Notes: generated by a model from the letters alone, not told the origin. A DNA stretch of 39,556 nucleotides from CAZLDI01 sp964558415 (GCA_964558415.1 CAZLDI010000023.1:1-39556); one strand, 5' to 3'. Numbered from the stretch's first letter, positions 1 through 8,961 are shown. Numbers and translations: made by a program.

Positions 1-3000
1 GCGCCATGTGGGTGTCGTGGATCGCGTACTCCTTCTCGGTGCGGTCGCGGCCGTAACCGTGGTCCTGCGGGCGGCCGTCTGAGACGAGGAAGAGGATGCG
101 CACCTTGGAGTCGCGGTTCTCGAGCTTCCACGTCGCGTGGCGGATCGCCGGGCCCATGCGGGTGCTGCGGACGGGGGCGATCTTGTCGATGCGCCGCTTC
201 GTGTGGTCGGAGAACGTCTCCTCCAGGTCCTTCACGACGTAGAACTCCACGTTGTCGCGCCCATAGCCGGAGAACCCGTAGATGCCGTACGTGTCGCCAA
301 TCGCCTCCAGCGCCTTGATCAGCAGGACGATGCTCTCCTTCTCGAGGTCGATGATGCGCTTCGGCGGCGTCAGCAGTTCCTGCGCGCGGCGGGCCATCCA
401 CCACGAGAAGTAGCGGCGGGGGTCGTCGTCGAACTCATCCTGGGCGTAGCGTCGCTCGTGCTTCGCGATCTCCTCGTCGGTGGAGGCGCTCATGTCCAGC
501 AGGAACGCCACGCTGACGTCGCGCTCGATCTTGTTGCGGCGCCAGTAGACCTTGTCGGTGGGGGTGTGGCCGGAGCGGCGTTCGACGGCGTAGTCCGTGA
601 CGGCGTCGAAGTCGATCTCCTCGCCGTCCAGCAGGTGCTTGATCTTGCGGAACATCTCCGGCCGCAGCAGCTCGAACTGACGGCGGGTCTGCGCCACGAG
701 CGCCGCGTGCTTCGCCAGCGTCTGGTCGAAGTACTGTGGCGTGCCCTCACCGACCGCGTACTCGACGATGCGGCACCAGCGCGGGCGGTAGTCGCCGGCG
801 CGGAAGTCCCACTCGTCGTAGAAGAAGTACTTCGGCTCGACGGGCAGTTCGTGTTCGTCGTCGGCGGTGCTGAAGCCGGTGACGGGCTGGCCGTCCTTCA
901 ATGGGACGGGCTCCTTCTTCGCCCGCTCCTGCTCCTGCGCGTTCAGCTCCTTCAGGAGGTTCGTCAAGAACAGCTCAGACGACTGGGTGAGGTCCGCCTC
1001 GCCCATGTCGGAGAGCGTGATCTCGACGCTCTTCTCCAGCATCTGCCGCAGCTGCTCCGGAGATAGCGGCGAGACGGGGCCCTTCTCGTTGCTCTGGTTG
1101 CGCAGCTTCATCAGGAGTTGCACCATCTCCGGCTTGAAGTCGCCGCGGAAGTCCACGGGCTGGGGGCTGTCGTAGGGGAGGGGCTCGCCCTGCGGCATCT
1201 GGAGGTCCATCGACTGGCCCAGCGAGTCCCCCGTCATCGGCGAGACCTGGAGGCTGTCCTGGTCTATCTCCTCCCAGTCTTCAAGCTGCTCGGGCGCGAT
1301 GTTCGGGATCCGCTCGGCCAGCCTGTATAACCGCAGGGTCGCCTCGGCGGCGTCTTCGACCAGCGCCTGCGGCTGGCGGAGCGTCGAGAGGACGCCGACC
1401 GCGTCGCTCATCAGCGGCAGGAGCGATTCCGGCCAGACGATGCGGTCGAGCCCGTCCAGGCTGGCGCGCACGAGGTTCTCGACGAACGCCTGCCGCAGCG
1501 GGAGCTTGTCCACCTCGGGTCTCCGCTCCAGTTCGCGGGACTGCCGCTCAGCGTAGGGACGGCGGATGCCCGCGTAGCCGCGGTTGATCAGCACGTCGAT
1601 GCGCGCGTCCTCCGCGATCGCGAAGAGGTCGGATGCCAGGCGGCGGTCCGGGAAGAGGTCGAAGAAGCGCTCCATGTCCGTAAGCGGCCCGCTGAACGGG
1701 GTGCCGGAGGCCATCGCGTCGGCGTCACCCTCCTCCATCTGCTGACCTTCGGCAGGCGTCGTGGCGGGCAGCGGCGTGGCGTGGCGCGCTGGGGCATCGG
1801 CTTCCGCCGCCGCGCGCGTGTTCGGGAAGATCGCTCCCTCGCGCTCGAATTCGAAGGCGAACGTCTCGAACTCCAGGTGGCCGGCCTGGTGGGTGCTGTA
1901 GACCTTGAACACCTGGAAGTTGGCGTCCTTGTCCGCGAACTCCTCGACCCAGGGAGGGAGGAAGATCGCCGTGCCCTCCGTGGACGGCGCCTCTGTCTCC
2001 ACCCAGCCGATACCCTTCTCGGCGAGCGCTTCCGACGAGTGGACGGCGACCTCGTACCCCGTCAGAGCCTTGCAGTACATGCGCAGGACGTCAGCGACGC
2101 GGCTCAGGTCCATGCGATGCGAGAGCGTTTCCAGCACCTCCTCGCCGCGGCTCGATTCGAGGCGGAAGTAGGCCTCGCCGCCTTCGGGGCTCTGGTCCAG
2201 CAGGGCGTTTCCTTCGCCGTGCCAGAGCGCGATTGCGTCAAGCGGCACACGCTCCAGTACCTGGACGGAGGTCTTCAGGAACTCCATGGCGGCGATGGGA
2301 GAGCGGTCAACCAGCTCCTCGGACAGGGAGATCAGAAGCCCGTGCGACTCCGGGTCGATCTGCGCCAGCGAGCGGGCAGCCTCCGCGAAGAACGTGAACG
2401 CGTGCCGGCCCTCGCGCCGCGCCAGCTCCCGGGAGAGCGACATGAAGCGCGCGCGCTGCGGTGAGTGGACCTGGGCCAATAGCGAAGGCCCCTTCTCCAG
2501 GAAGGAGCGCGCATCCGCCCAGCCCGTAGATGCGAGCGCCTCCGCGAACTGCAGGAAGGCGCCGCGATCCTCGCCGTCCAGCGGCTCCAGGACGCTGGGG
2601 GCGATGCTCAAGCAGTGCGACGCCAGGTCATACGAGCGGTCGCAGAGCGAGTCCACGAAGCGCACCAACACCCGCGCTTCCTCCAGCGTCAGTTGTTCGA
2701 AGAGCTCGGGGCTACCGTCAAAGAATTGCACTGCCAGCGAGGCCGACCGCCAGGTGCCCTTGTACAGCAGCTTGCCCAGGCTCACCCAGTCGGCCAGCCG
2801 TACAAGGGTGACTGCAGAGAGGGTGGCAGGCGAGGCGCGGAAGTAGGAAGCGGCGAGCGCGGACGACAGTTCGGCGAGCTCCCGGCCGCATTGCGTCCAG
2901 CGACGGAAGCCCTCGGACCCCAGCATCGGGAGAATGGCGGGCGATACGCGGAAGTACTCGCCGGCGGCCTCCCAGGAGCGCCACGACTGTCGCGCCAGCA

Positions 3001-3166
3001 CCATGCCGTCGTCCGCCCACTGCGTGAACTCTTCGTCCGAAAGGGTGTGGCCGATGGCGTCGTGGGCCTGCCGGAACTCGACGACGAGGCTGGTGGAGAA
3101 CGGCGTGAGCTGCTTTTCGTACTGGGCGCAGAGCTTGCTGCGGGCCGACCGGTGGCTGCTACTCAA
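1..3166 (-). CDS. Large VWA-domain protein, NorD/CbbO-like (3' end beyond window)
   Basis: One frame stays open from 3166 to the left edge, giving 1,055 visible residues without a stop. Near residue 891 it carries a von Willebrand A MIDAS motif (DMSAS), followed by a conserved Thr in RSTRMG and the Asp of FLVSDGRP. The first ~850 residues are mostly helical and acidic, with no domain I can name. Family knowledge: NorD and CbbO are VWA partners of NorQ/CbbQ AAA ATPases and help insert metal into, or remodel, a client enzyme. I recall NorD as ~600-650 residues, so this protein is unusually long. The TTG start at 3166 overlaps the upstream ATPase stop by 8 bases and has AGGTGG about 12-14 bases before it; a downstream ATG near 3004 is the alternative. 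The pair should be co-translated. The client is unknown. Confidence 0.85.
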   Translation of the reverse strand, partial: MSSSHRSARSKLCAQYEKQLTPFSTSLVVEFRQAHDAIGHTLSDEEFTQWADDGMVLARQSWRSWEAAGEYFRVSPAILPMLGSEGFRRWTQCGRELAELSSALAASYFRASPATLSAVTLVRLADWVSLGKLLYKGTWRSASLAVQFFDGSPELFEQLTLEEARVLVRFVDSLCDRSYDLASHCLSIAPSVLEPLDGEDRGAFLQFAEALASTGWADARSFLEKGPSLLAQVHSPQRARFMSLSRELARREGRHAFTFFAEAARSLAQIDPESHGLLISLSEELVDRSPIAAMEFLKTSVQVLERVPLDAIALWHGEGNALLDQSPEGGEAYFRLESSRGEEVLETLSHRMDLSRVADVLRMYCKALTGYEVAVHSSEALAEKGIGWVETEAPSTEGTAIFLPPWVEEFADKDANFQVFKVYSTHQAGHLEFETFAFEFEREGAIFPNTRAAAEADAPARHATPLPATTPAEGQQMEEGDADAMASGTPFSGPLTDMERFFDLFPDRRLASDLFAIAEDARIDVLINRGYAGIRRPYAERQSRELERRPEVDKLPLRQAFVENLVRASLDGLDRIVWPESLLPLMSDAVGVLSTLRQPQALVEDAAEATLRLYRLAERIPNIAPEQLEDWEEIDQDSLQVSPMTGDSLGQSMDLQMPQGEPLPYDSPQPVDFRGDFKPEMVQLLMKLRNQSNEKGPVSPLSPEQLRQMLEKSVEITLSDMGEADLTQSSELFLTNLLKELNAQEQERAKKEPVPLKDGQPVTGFSTADDEHELPVEPKYFFYDEWDFRAGDYRPRWCRIVEYAVGEGTPQYFDQTLAKHAALVAQTRRQFELLRPEMFRKIKHLLDGEEIDFDAVTDYAVERRSGHTPTDKVYWRRNKIERDVSVAFLLDMSASTDEEIAKHERRYAQDEFDDDPRRYFSWWMARRAQELLTPPKRIIDLEKESIVLLIKALEAIGDTYGIYGFSGYGRDNVEFYVVKDLEETFSDHTKRRIDKIAPVRSTRMGPAIRHATWKLENRDSKVRILFLVSDGRPQDHGYGRDRTEKEYAIHDTHMA

Positions 3167-4040
3167 AGATAGACGACACCACCTCTTCGATGCTGCGCTG
3201 CACGTCGCGGTCGTCCGTCAGCGCCCAGACAACGGCGACGTGACAGGCGCGGCGCGCGGGGATGCCCTCGTGGATCAGGCGGCCGGCGTAGATCAACAGG
3301 CGCGTGCTCACACCCTCCGCGAGGCCGTGCTCCTTCAGGTGCCGCACCTTCTCGCCCAGCTTCGCCAGGTCCATCGCGATCGACTCAGAGACTTCGGCCT
3401 CGTGGGCGATGATCCTGGTCTCCAGGTCTCGCGGCGGGTAGAAGAACTCCACGGCCATGAAGCGCTGGCGGGTGCTGTGCTTCAGGTCTTTCAGCGCGCT
3501 CTGGTAGCCCGGGTTGTAGGAGATCACCAGCAGGAAGCCGTCGCGGGCCTCCACGATCTGGCCCAGCTTCTCGATCGGCAGGATGCGCCGGTGGTCCGTG
3601 AGCGGGTGGATCAGGACGGTGGTGTCCTTGCGGGCTTCCACGACCTCGTCGAGATAGCAGATCGCGCCGGCCTTTACCGCGCGCGTCAGCGGCCCGTCGA
3701 TCCAGCGTGTCGAGTCGCCTTCCAACAGGTAGCGGCCGACGAGATCGGAAGCGGTGAGGTCTTCGTGGCAGGCGACCGTGACGAGGGGCCGCCCGCGTCC
3801 GTTGCTGCTGGCGTCGGTGACATCCTGGATCGCGGCAACCGGGCGCCCAAGTTTGAACGCCATATACTCAATGAAGCGCGTCTTGCCGCAACCGGTCGGG
3901 CCTTTGAGAAGGACGGGAATCTTCTGGGCGTAGGCGGCCAGGAAAAGGTCGATCTCGTCCTTGACCGGCACGTAGAACGGCTCCGAGTCAACGGTGTACT
4001 CCTCGATGGCGTACTGGCGATAAGTCTGGTCTGTGGTCAT
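3159..4040 (-). CDS. MoxR-type AAA ATPase of the CbbQ/NirQ/NorQ family
   Basis: This 293-residue AAA+ ATPase has Walker A (GPTGCGKT) near residue 46 and Walker B (ICYLDEV) near residue 128. The N-terminal FYVPVKDEIDLFLAA region is typical of the CbbQ/NirQ/NorQ/GvpN branch. Members form hexamers and act with a VWA protein to activate enzymes such as nitric oxide reductase or Rubisco. Here the VWA partner overlaps the 3' end. No norB/norC, cbbL or gas-vesicle gene is in view, so the substrate cannot be assigned. A TATGAT -10-like box lies at 4078-4083 and a GAGAG-rich stretch precedes the ATG. The 59-base gap to the upstream methyltransferase allows either an operon or a separate promoter. Confidence 0.9.
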   Translation of the reverse strand: MTTDQTYRQYAIEEYTVDSEPFYVPVKDEIDLFLAAYAQKIPVLLKGPTGCGKTRFIEYMAFKLGRPVAAIQDVTDASSNGRGRPLVTVACHEDLTASDLVGRYLLEGDSTRWIDGPLTRAVKAGAICYLDEVVEARKDTTVLIHPLTDHRRILPIEKLGQIVEARDGFLLVISYNPGYQSALKDLKHSTRQRFMAVEFFYPPRDLETRIIAHEAEVSESIAMDLAKLGEKVRHLKEHGLAEGVSTRLLIYAGRLIHEGIPARRACHVAVVWALTDDRDVQRSIEEVVSSIFE

Positions 4041-4099
4041 TCGGGCTCGTCTCTCTCAATCCGTGCGTATCGAGATCATCATAACAGGGGAGTGCGTAT

Positions 4100-4909
4100 T
4101 CATGCTGCGCGGACGCGACGGGCGACGTTGAGGATGGCGAGCCCGTGGCGGCGGACGCGCGGGTCCGGCCGGGCGTTGATGCGCTCGCGGACGTTGCGGT
4201 AGAGGTACTCGCGCTTGTCCGGCTCCATCGCGATGTGGCCGGAGAAGGTGTTGAGCAGGTTGATATACTCGTCCGCCGTGTATGTCGTCTCCCAGACATG
4301 GCGGCGCACCTGCACGTCGGCGAAAAGGCCGCTGCCCTCAATCTCCTCGCGCATATCCGGAACGTCCTCCGGCAGCGGGGGAGGCCACACTTCGTCGGCG
4401 GGTTGCATGCCCAGCTCCCGGTACACGTCCTGAATCTCGAAGAAGAACCGATCCGCGTCTTCTGGAAAGGCGTGCCCGCCGTCCGTGATCGCGAGCCTGC
4501 CAGACGGATTCAGCACATCCGCAGCTTTGCGATACCGCAGATTCGGATCGAGCCAGTGCCACGATTGGAAGGCGTAAACCAGGTCGAACCGCTCTGCGCC
4601 CGCCTCCCACGTCTCGAACGGCGCCGTGACGACGCGGACTTCGGGGAACGCCGCGAGGTTCCGGCGGGCAACCGCGGCTAGGTTCTCACCCAGTTCCACG
4701 CAGACGATGCGGAAGCCGCGCTTCGCCATCGGAACGGTCGCCTGACCGGTACCGCAACCGATCTCGAGCAGGTCGGCGCCGGACTGAAGACCGCAGAGCG
4801 CGACGAGATCGTCGAATAGCTGCTCGGGATAGCGCGGGCGTGCCCGCTCGTAGAGTTCGGCATCCTGGTTGAACGTCGTCCTGAGGTGCGGGGGCGCGTG
4901 GTGGGTCAA
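4100..4909 (-). CDS. Class I SAM-dependent methyltransferase
   Basis: This 269-residue protein begins with the block FNQDAELYERARPRYPEQLF, typical of small-molecule methyltransferases annotated as Methyltransf_11/25. SAM-binding motif I is LLEIGCGTGQAT near residue 46, with the acidic motif II residue in VCVELGENL. Later motifs VTAPFETWE and FDLVYAFQSWHWLD fit the fold. The substrate is unknown. The start is TTG at 4909, read from the TTGA overlap with the amidohydrolase stop, so the two genes are translationally coupled. An internal ATG would remove part of the conserved N-terminus. Confidence 0.88.
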   Translation of the reverse strand: MTHHAPPHLRTTFNQDAELYERARPRYPEQLFDDLVALCGLQSGADLLEIGCGTGQATVPMAKRGFRIVCVELGENLAAVARRNLAAFPEVRVVTAPFETWEAGAERFDLVYAFQSWHWLDPNLRYRKAADVLNPSGRLAITDGGHAFPEDADRFFFEIQDVYRELGMQPADEVWPPPLPEDVPDMREEIEGSGLFADVQVRRHVWETTYTADEYINLLNTFSGHIAMEPDKREYLYRNVRERINARPDPRVRRHGLAILNVARRVRAA

Positions 4910-6138
4910 CGCTGGTCCAGATCCTTCACGACGACGCCTTCCTTTATCACGACTCTGACTCGTGAGGCGTCTGCCAGCACGGAGATGTCCGCCACTGGAT
5001 CGCCGTCGACCAGTATGAGGTCTGCCTGCTTGCCTTCCTCTACCGTTCCGATGCGGTCCGCCATGCCGAACAGCTCCGCGTTGGTCCTTGTAGCGGCGAC
5101 GATGGCGCCTATGGCGCCCATCACCTTCGCCTGGAGGACCAGCTCCTGCGCCTTCTCGGCCATCGGCGGGCCGAGGAGGTCTGAGCCGGAGCCGACTCTA
5201 ACGCCGGCGGCCATCGCGATGCGGACAGACTCCTCGCCGGAGGCGCCGACGTAGCGGATCTTCTCGACGCTGGAGCGCGCCATGCCCAGCTCCTCGCCGC
5301 GGCGGGAGAGAACATCGTATGTGATGAGAGTGGGCACGAGGAACGTCCCCTCGCGCGCCATGCGCTGCGCCGTCGCCTCGTCGAGGAGGTTGCCGTGCTC
5401 GATGCTGCGCACGCCGGCGTCCAGGCAGTTCGCGATGCTCTTGGGGTGGTAGGCGTGCGCGAGGACGTAGGTGCTGCGGACCTCCGCCTCTTCGACAGCC
5501 GCTCGCAGCTCGGCGACGGTGAACTGGGTGGCGTCGATCGGGTCGGTGGGGGAAGCCGCGCCGCCGGAGGCCATGACCTTGATCTGCGTCGCGCCGCGGC
5601 GGAGCTGGTCGCGGGCGGCCCGGCGCATCTCGTCCGCGCCGTCGCAGATGACCGGACCCGAGATGAGGCCGGCGACACCGGCTTCCAGGCTGTCGACATG
5701 CGGGAGGCGCCAGTCGCCGTGGCCACCGGTCTGTGAGAGGAACGAGCCGCTGGGCAGGATGCGCGGGCCGCGGAGGAGACCACTAGCGACCACGCCCGCC
5801 CACCCGGGGTCAAGGCCGCCTGCGTCGCGGACGGTGGTGAAGCCTTGATCGAGCGTCTCCTCGATGAACGCGGCGACCTTCAGCGCATAGGCGGCGAGGG
5901 GGCGGGTGAAGCGCCCATCGGCCTCGGTGGCGGCGAAGTGGACGTGGGCGTCGGTCAGCCCGGGCAGCAGAAAGCGGCCCGCAGCATCGATGACGGCAGC
6001 GTCGCGCGCCGGCTTGAGGGAGGCGGCGGGGGCGATGTGGGCGATGCGACCGTCCTCCACGAGGACGGAGACGGCGGGGCGCGGGTCAGCGCCGGTGGCG
6101 TCGACGAGGGTGGCGTTGTGGATGAGGAGCGAAGGCAT
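4906..6138 (-). CDS. Metal-dependent amidohydrolase (imidazolonepropionase-like)
   Basis: This 410-residue cytoplasmic hydrolase of the amidohydrolase superfamily has the metal-binding DAHVHF motif after the N-terminal beta-sandwich. It also has IKVMASGGA (candidate carboxylated or bridging Lys), histidines in LAHAYHPKS and IEHGNLLD, and the catalytic Asp in GSGSDLLG. The C-terminal EEGKQADLILVDGDP is typical of imidazolonepropionase-like and prolidase-type amidohydrolases that cleave cyclic amides or peptides. I chose the ATG at 6138 (MPSLLIHNATLVD); an in-frame ATG 30 codons upstream would add a non-conserved tail. CATAAT sits 6 bases before this ATG with no Shine-Dalgarno site, suggesting a leaderless mRNA. 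It is the first gene of the amidohydrolase-methyltransferase-ATPase-VWA run. The substrate is not deducible. Confidence 0.88.
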   Translation of the reverse strand: MPSLLIHNATLVDATGADPRPAVSVLVEDGRIAHIAPAASLKPARDAAVIDAAGRFLLPGLTDAHVHFAATEADGRFTRPLAAYALKVAAFIEETLDQGFTTVRDAGGLDPGWAGVVASGLLRGPRILPSGSFLSQTGGHGDWRLPHVDSLEAGVAGLISGPVICDGADEMRRAARDQLRRGATQIKVMASGGAASPTDPIDATQFTVAELRAAVEEAEVRSTYVLAHAYHPKSIANCLDAGVRSIEHGNLLDEATAQRMAREGTFLVPTLITYDVLSRRGEELGMARSSVEKIRYVGASGEESVRIAMAAGVRVGSGSDLLGPPMAEKAQELVLQAKVMGAIGAIVAATRTNAELFGMADRIGTVEEGKQADLILVDGDPVADISVLADASRVRVVIKEGVVVKDLDQR

Positions 6139-6144
6139 GGGGCG

Positions 6145-6150
6145 ATTATG
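6145..6150 (-). promoter_or_regulatory. -10 box (CATAAT) of the amidohydrolase, leaderless type
   Basis: CATAAT on the minus strand ends 6 bases before the ATG at 6138, so transcription would be expected to begin at or next to the start codon. There is no convincing -35 box. Confidence 0.45.
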
Positions 6151-6457
6151 CGGCTGGAACAGCGTCAGGTGGAAGGCCGCACCTCTGCCATGAGCTCCCC
6201 CAAGCGGCACCGTCGCCTCCCTCAGCAACCGCCCGACGCCGATCTCCTACACAACACGACGAACCCGTTAGGAACGACGACCCTTTGCCTCGAAAACAGA
6301 GAGTCGCTATTCAGCGAATCGTGGTCGCGGCCAGATTAAAGCCCCCGCCTTATACACAGTCATCGTTACACTACACACGGCACCGTAGTCTGGACGAGAT
6401 GTGGCTGGCGGTGTTAGAGTAACCCGCACCGTGCACGCACATGGCGAAGGTCGCGTC
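6151..6457. other. Divergent intergenic region between amidohydrolase and GNAT gene
   Basis: This stretch separates the two divergent genes. I see no conserved ORF or RNA gene. It holds a small inverted repeat (TCGCT/AGCGA near 6303-6316) and A+T-richer patches around 6353-6375 (TTATAC, TTACACTACAC) that could serve as the GNAT promoter, though no hexamer pair is convincing. An eight-codon ORF at 6441-6467 overlaps the GNAT ribosome-binding site. Confidence 0.4.
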
Positions 6458-6470
6458 GGGGAGATGACAC

Positions 6471-7058
6471 ATGGAAATCCTGCGACCTGATCAACTCGAG
6501 GCCGCAGCCAAGACCCTGGCGGAAGCGTTCTGGGACGACCCGCTGATGCATATAGTGGCGCCCAACGAGAACAGGCGTGCCGCCTTCGGCCCCTGGTTCT
6601 TCTCCAAATCGATCGCTTATGGCCTGCGTTGGGGCGAAGCCTCGTGCAACGATGATGCCTCCGCTGTCGCTATCTGGTTCCCACCGGGGAACACCGATAT
6701 TACGCCAGGACGCATGCTGCGCGTGGGCATGGGCGCGCTCCCGTTCAGGGCCGGAATCAGTGGAACGGTACGATTCATGCGTGCTATCTCAGCCACGGAG
6801 AAGTTCCACAAGGCCGTGGAGGGCCCTCACTGGTACCTCATGGCGATTGGGACCAGCCCCACTCGTCAGGGCACAGGTCTAGGTAGCGCCTTGCTTGAGC
6901 TTGGGACATCCCAGGCCGACGCCGCAGGAATCCCCCGCTATCTGGAAACGGCAACCGAGAGCAACGTGGCCTACTACTCGAAGCGTGGGTTCGAGGTCAC
7001 TGGCCAGGCGAACGTACTTGGCTTCACCTTGCATGGGATGGTGAGGCAGCCCAGATAG
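6471..7058 (+). CDS. GNAT family N-acetyltransferase
   Basis: This 195-residue acetyl-CoA-dependent acetyltransferase has motif A (RQGTGLGSALL) near residue 132 for acetyl-CoA pyrophosphate binding. The following ETATESNVAYYSKRGFEV is the usual motif B region. The N-terminal LAEAFWDDPLMHIV matches the group of GNATs often annotated as of unknown substrate. GGGGAG at 6458-6463 lies 7 bases before the ATG and supports this start. It converges with the next gene, with 18 bases between stops. Confidence 0.9.
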   Translation: MEILRPDQLEAAAKTLAEAFWDDPLMHIVAPNENRRAAFGPWFFSKSIAYGLRWGEASCNDDASAVAIWFPPGNTDITPGRMLRVGMGALPFRAGISGTVRFMRAISATEKFHKAVEGPHWYLMAIGTSPTRQGTGLGSALLELGTSQADAAGIPRYLETATESNVAYYSKRGFEVTGQANVLGFTLHGMVRQPR

Positions 7059-7076
7059 CGACCCGCTTATCAGACC

Positions 7077-7817
7077 TTAGCGCCGCGCCTCTGCCATGAG
7101 CTCCGCTAACCGGCGTCGTTGCACGCCCACCGGGTTGAAGTTCGACGGATCGAGCCATCCCTCCAGGGCGGAGCGGATGACCGGCCATTCACCGTCGATG
7201 ATCGAGAACCACGCCTGGTCCCGGTTGCGACCCTTTTGCACCCACGCCTGCCGGAAGGTGCCCTCGTAGCGGAATCCCAGGCGCTCCGCGGCGTTCCAGG
7301 ACGGCGCGTTCAGCGAATTGCACTTCCACTCATAGCGCCGGTAGCCCAGCTCGTCAAAGGCCCGCCGCATCATCAGGTACATCGCTTCCGTCGCCGCCGG
7401 CGTGCGCTGCAGCACCGGCGAGTAAGCCAGGTGCCCGACCTCGATGCTGCCCATCTCCGGATCGATGCGCAGGTAGCTCGCCCAGCCGGTGGCCCGCTGC
7501 GTGGCGAGGTCGATGATCGCGAAGAACAGCGGGTCCTCGCCCTTCTCGGCTGACCTGATCCAGGTTGCGACGTCTTTCGGAGACGCGAACGGGCCGTACG
7601 GCAGGTACGTCCAGTTCCGCCCCTCGGCATCGAGCGCGTGCGCCTCGTACAGTGCTTCCGCGTGGGGGCTCGCGTGCAGCGCCTCCAGCCGGCACAGCCG
7701 GCCCACCATCGGCGCCCGCGACGGACGCGGCCGCGCCGTCCAGTCCGGCAGCGGTTCACCCACGGGCTGCCCGAGGTGGTTCGTGTACTTGGACCGAGGT
7801 CGTTGGGATGCGTCCAC
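7077..7817 (-). CDS. GNAT family N-acetyltransferase, RimJ/RimL type
   Basis: This 246-residue acetyltransferase resembles RimJ/RimL-like enzymes. The N-terminus NHLGQPVGEPLPDW is typical of the subgroup. The middle has FFAIIDLATQRATGWASYLRID and IEVGHLAYSPVLQRTPAATEAM, and the end has YEWKCNSLNAPSWNAAERLGF, matching the GNAT acetyl-CoA-binding core. Such proteins acetylate amino groups of proteins or small molecules; the substrate is unknown. The start is GTG at 7817. TAACAT lies 6 bases before it and no Shine-Dalgarno site is present, so a leaderless transcript is likely. Confidence 0.9.
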   Translation of the reverse strand: MDASQRPRSKYTNHLGQPVGEPLPDWTARPRPSRAPMVGRLCRLEALHASPHAEALYEAHALDAEGRNWTYLPYGPFASPKDVATWIRSAEKGEDPLFFAIIDLATQRATGWASYLRIDPEMGSIEVGHLAYSPVLQRTPAATEAMYLMMRRAFDELGYRRYEWKCNSLNAPSWNAAERLGFRYEGTFRQAWVQKGRNRDQAWFSIIDGEWPVIRSALEGWLDPSNFNPVGVQRRRLAELMAEARR

Positions 7818-7823
7818 AGAGCC

Positions 7824-7829
7824 ATGTTA
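7824..7829 (-). promoter_or_regulatory. -10 box (TAACAT) of the RimJ/RimL-type GNAT, leaderless type
   Basis: TAACAT on the minus strand ends 6 bases before the GTG start at 7817. The hexamer 17 bases further upstream (TGGCCT) is a poor -35. Confidence 0.45.
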
Positions 7830-7931
7830 GCGCCCGGCCGGGGCGGAGGCCACGATCGGCGCGTCGCGCGTCCGCGCCGTCGAGGAAGGTGGAGTTGTGG
7901 AGGAGGGTTACCGGAGGGAATTATATGTCGG

Positions 7932-8783
7932 CTATACCGCACCCTGTGTGCGAATCACTATTTTGGAGCAGACGGTGGACACCGCAGCTCGCAGCAAGGA
8001 ACCCAATTCAGCATCTTCCCCATATTCCGGATGATGCATGCTGCGGACGCGCTTTGTCTCGAGGAACCGCTGAAACGCCTGCTTAGCCGATTCTTTCCCG
8101 GACTGGAAGACGCCAAACGCGAAGCCTCCACCTTTCTCTATCAAGGAGAAGCAAGGAATATCGGTGAGTCCATCCCCCACGTAAATCATATTCGCGAAGG
8201 GGATAGGCCTGTCCTGCTCAGGTACAAGCTGGTTGACAAGGTGAGGCTGTGTAGCTGCATCGGACGGGGAAACACCCTTGTTGATCTCAAAGAGAAATCG
8301 AGTCTTCTCCGTGAACGTCACGCAACGTTTGATGTTCGCAACAGTTCCGGACTCGGCGTCCTCTCCGAATTGACACCCGTACACGCCCGTGAAGTACTTA
8401 CGCACGTATGCGCTGCCCTCGATAATCGGCTGGAGACCTCCGGAGATGATATAGAACTCGACTGAGACGTCCCTGTGCTCACTGGCTAGGAAGCGCAGGT
8501 CGTCGAACAGATCCGGCAGGCCGGGAAACCAGGTCTCGTCTAAAGAGGCGCCGAATTCTCTGAGACTCTCGTTCGAGAGATCGCCTAGTCGCTTCCCCGG
8601 ACCCACGTCTTGAAGCAGAAGATTCAGGTAAGCGAGCGGAGGATCATACCCGCGGTCCACGAGGGCTTTGACCCGATCCGACCAGAACTCAGTTGGGTTT
8701 ACGCCATGCTCGCTAAGCAGCGCGGACGTTGAGTCGGGCAGTAGGGTGTCATCGAAGTCGAAGACGACAGCGACCAACGTCAT
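7932..8783 (-). CDS. HAD-superfamily phosphatase
   Basis: This 283-residue HAD hydrolase has motif I DFDDT at residues 9-13 (nucleophile Asp and general acid Asp) and motif II in FYIISGG. Motif IV is VGDGLTDIPC, with acidic residues for Mg2+. The large helical cap between motifs I and II resembles phosphoserine-phosphatase-like members. The phosphorylated substrate is unknown. The gene is visibly A+T-richer than its surroundings. It begins 9 bases after a 42-residue ORF, which suggests a two-gene transcript. No strong Shine-Dalgarno site precedes the ATG, so translation may be coupled to the small ORF. Confidence 0.88.
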   Translation of the reverse strand: MTLVAVVFDFDDTLLPDSTSALLSEHGVNPTEFWSDRVKALVDRGYDPPLAYLNLLLQDVGPGKRLGDLSNESLREFGASLDETWFPGLPDLFDDLRFLASEHRDVSVEFYIISGGLQPIIEGSAYVRKYFTGVYGCQFGEDAESGTVANIKRCVTFTEKTRFLFEINKGVSPSDAATQPHLVNQLVPEQDRPIPFANMIYVGDGLTDIPCFSLIEKGGGFAFGVFQSGKESAKQAFQRFLETKRVRSMHHPEYGEDAELGSLLRAAVSTVCSKIVIRTQGAV

Positions 8784-8792
8784 CGTGCAACG

Positions 8793-8921
8793 TTAGTTCG
8801 ATTTGGCGCTTTTCTCGACCCTGACTTGCTGGGCTTTCTTGGCAAGCGACTGGACCTGCGCCTGTATCTTCTTCCATGATTTCGTCTGCTGCGCAGACTT
8901 CGCTACGTGTCGCTCGTTCAT
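8793..8921 (-). CDS. 42-residue basic microprotein
   Basis: This short ORF starts at ATG 8921 after a strong purine-rich ribosome-binding site (AAAGGGGGG) and ends at TAA 8793. The product is rich in Lys, Gln, Ala and Ser (MNERHVAKSAQQTKSWKK at the start). It is strongly basic, has no Cys or membrane segment and is likely a single helix. A promoter-like pair lies upstream and the HAD gene follows after 9 bases. I do not recognise a family. The good ribosome-binding site, the spacing and a composition unlike the other reading frames support a real gene, but conservation has not been tested. Confidence 0.55.
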   Translation of the reverse strand: MNERHVAKSAQQTKSWKKIQAQVQSLAKKAQQVRVEKSAKSN

Positions 8922-8961
8922 ACTCCCCCCCTTTGCCTATTTCGCTAAGTCGCCTAAGCGA

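Noticed and set aside
137..1066. 309-codon plus-strand open frame at the left edge
   Set aside because: It is antisense to the VWA domain region and has low-complexity Val/Leu/Arg/Asp composition without motifs.
2934..4202. Long plus-strand open frame opposite the NorQ/NorD-like genes
   Set aside because: It is the complement of well-supported genes; its product is rich in Arg, Val, Leu, His and Asp with no family motif, as expected for antisense of GC-rich coding DNA.
6441..6467. Eight-codon upstream ORF before the GNAT gene
   Set aside because: It overlaps the ribosome-binding site of the GNAT gene but has no ribosome-binding site of its own and is short enough to occur by chance.
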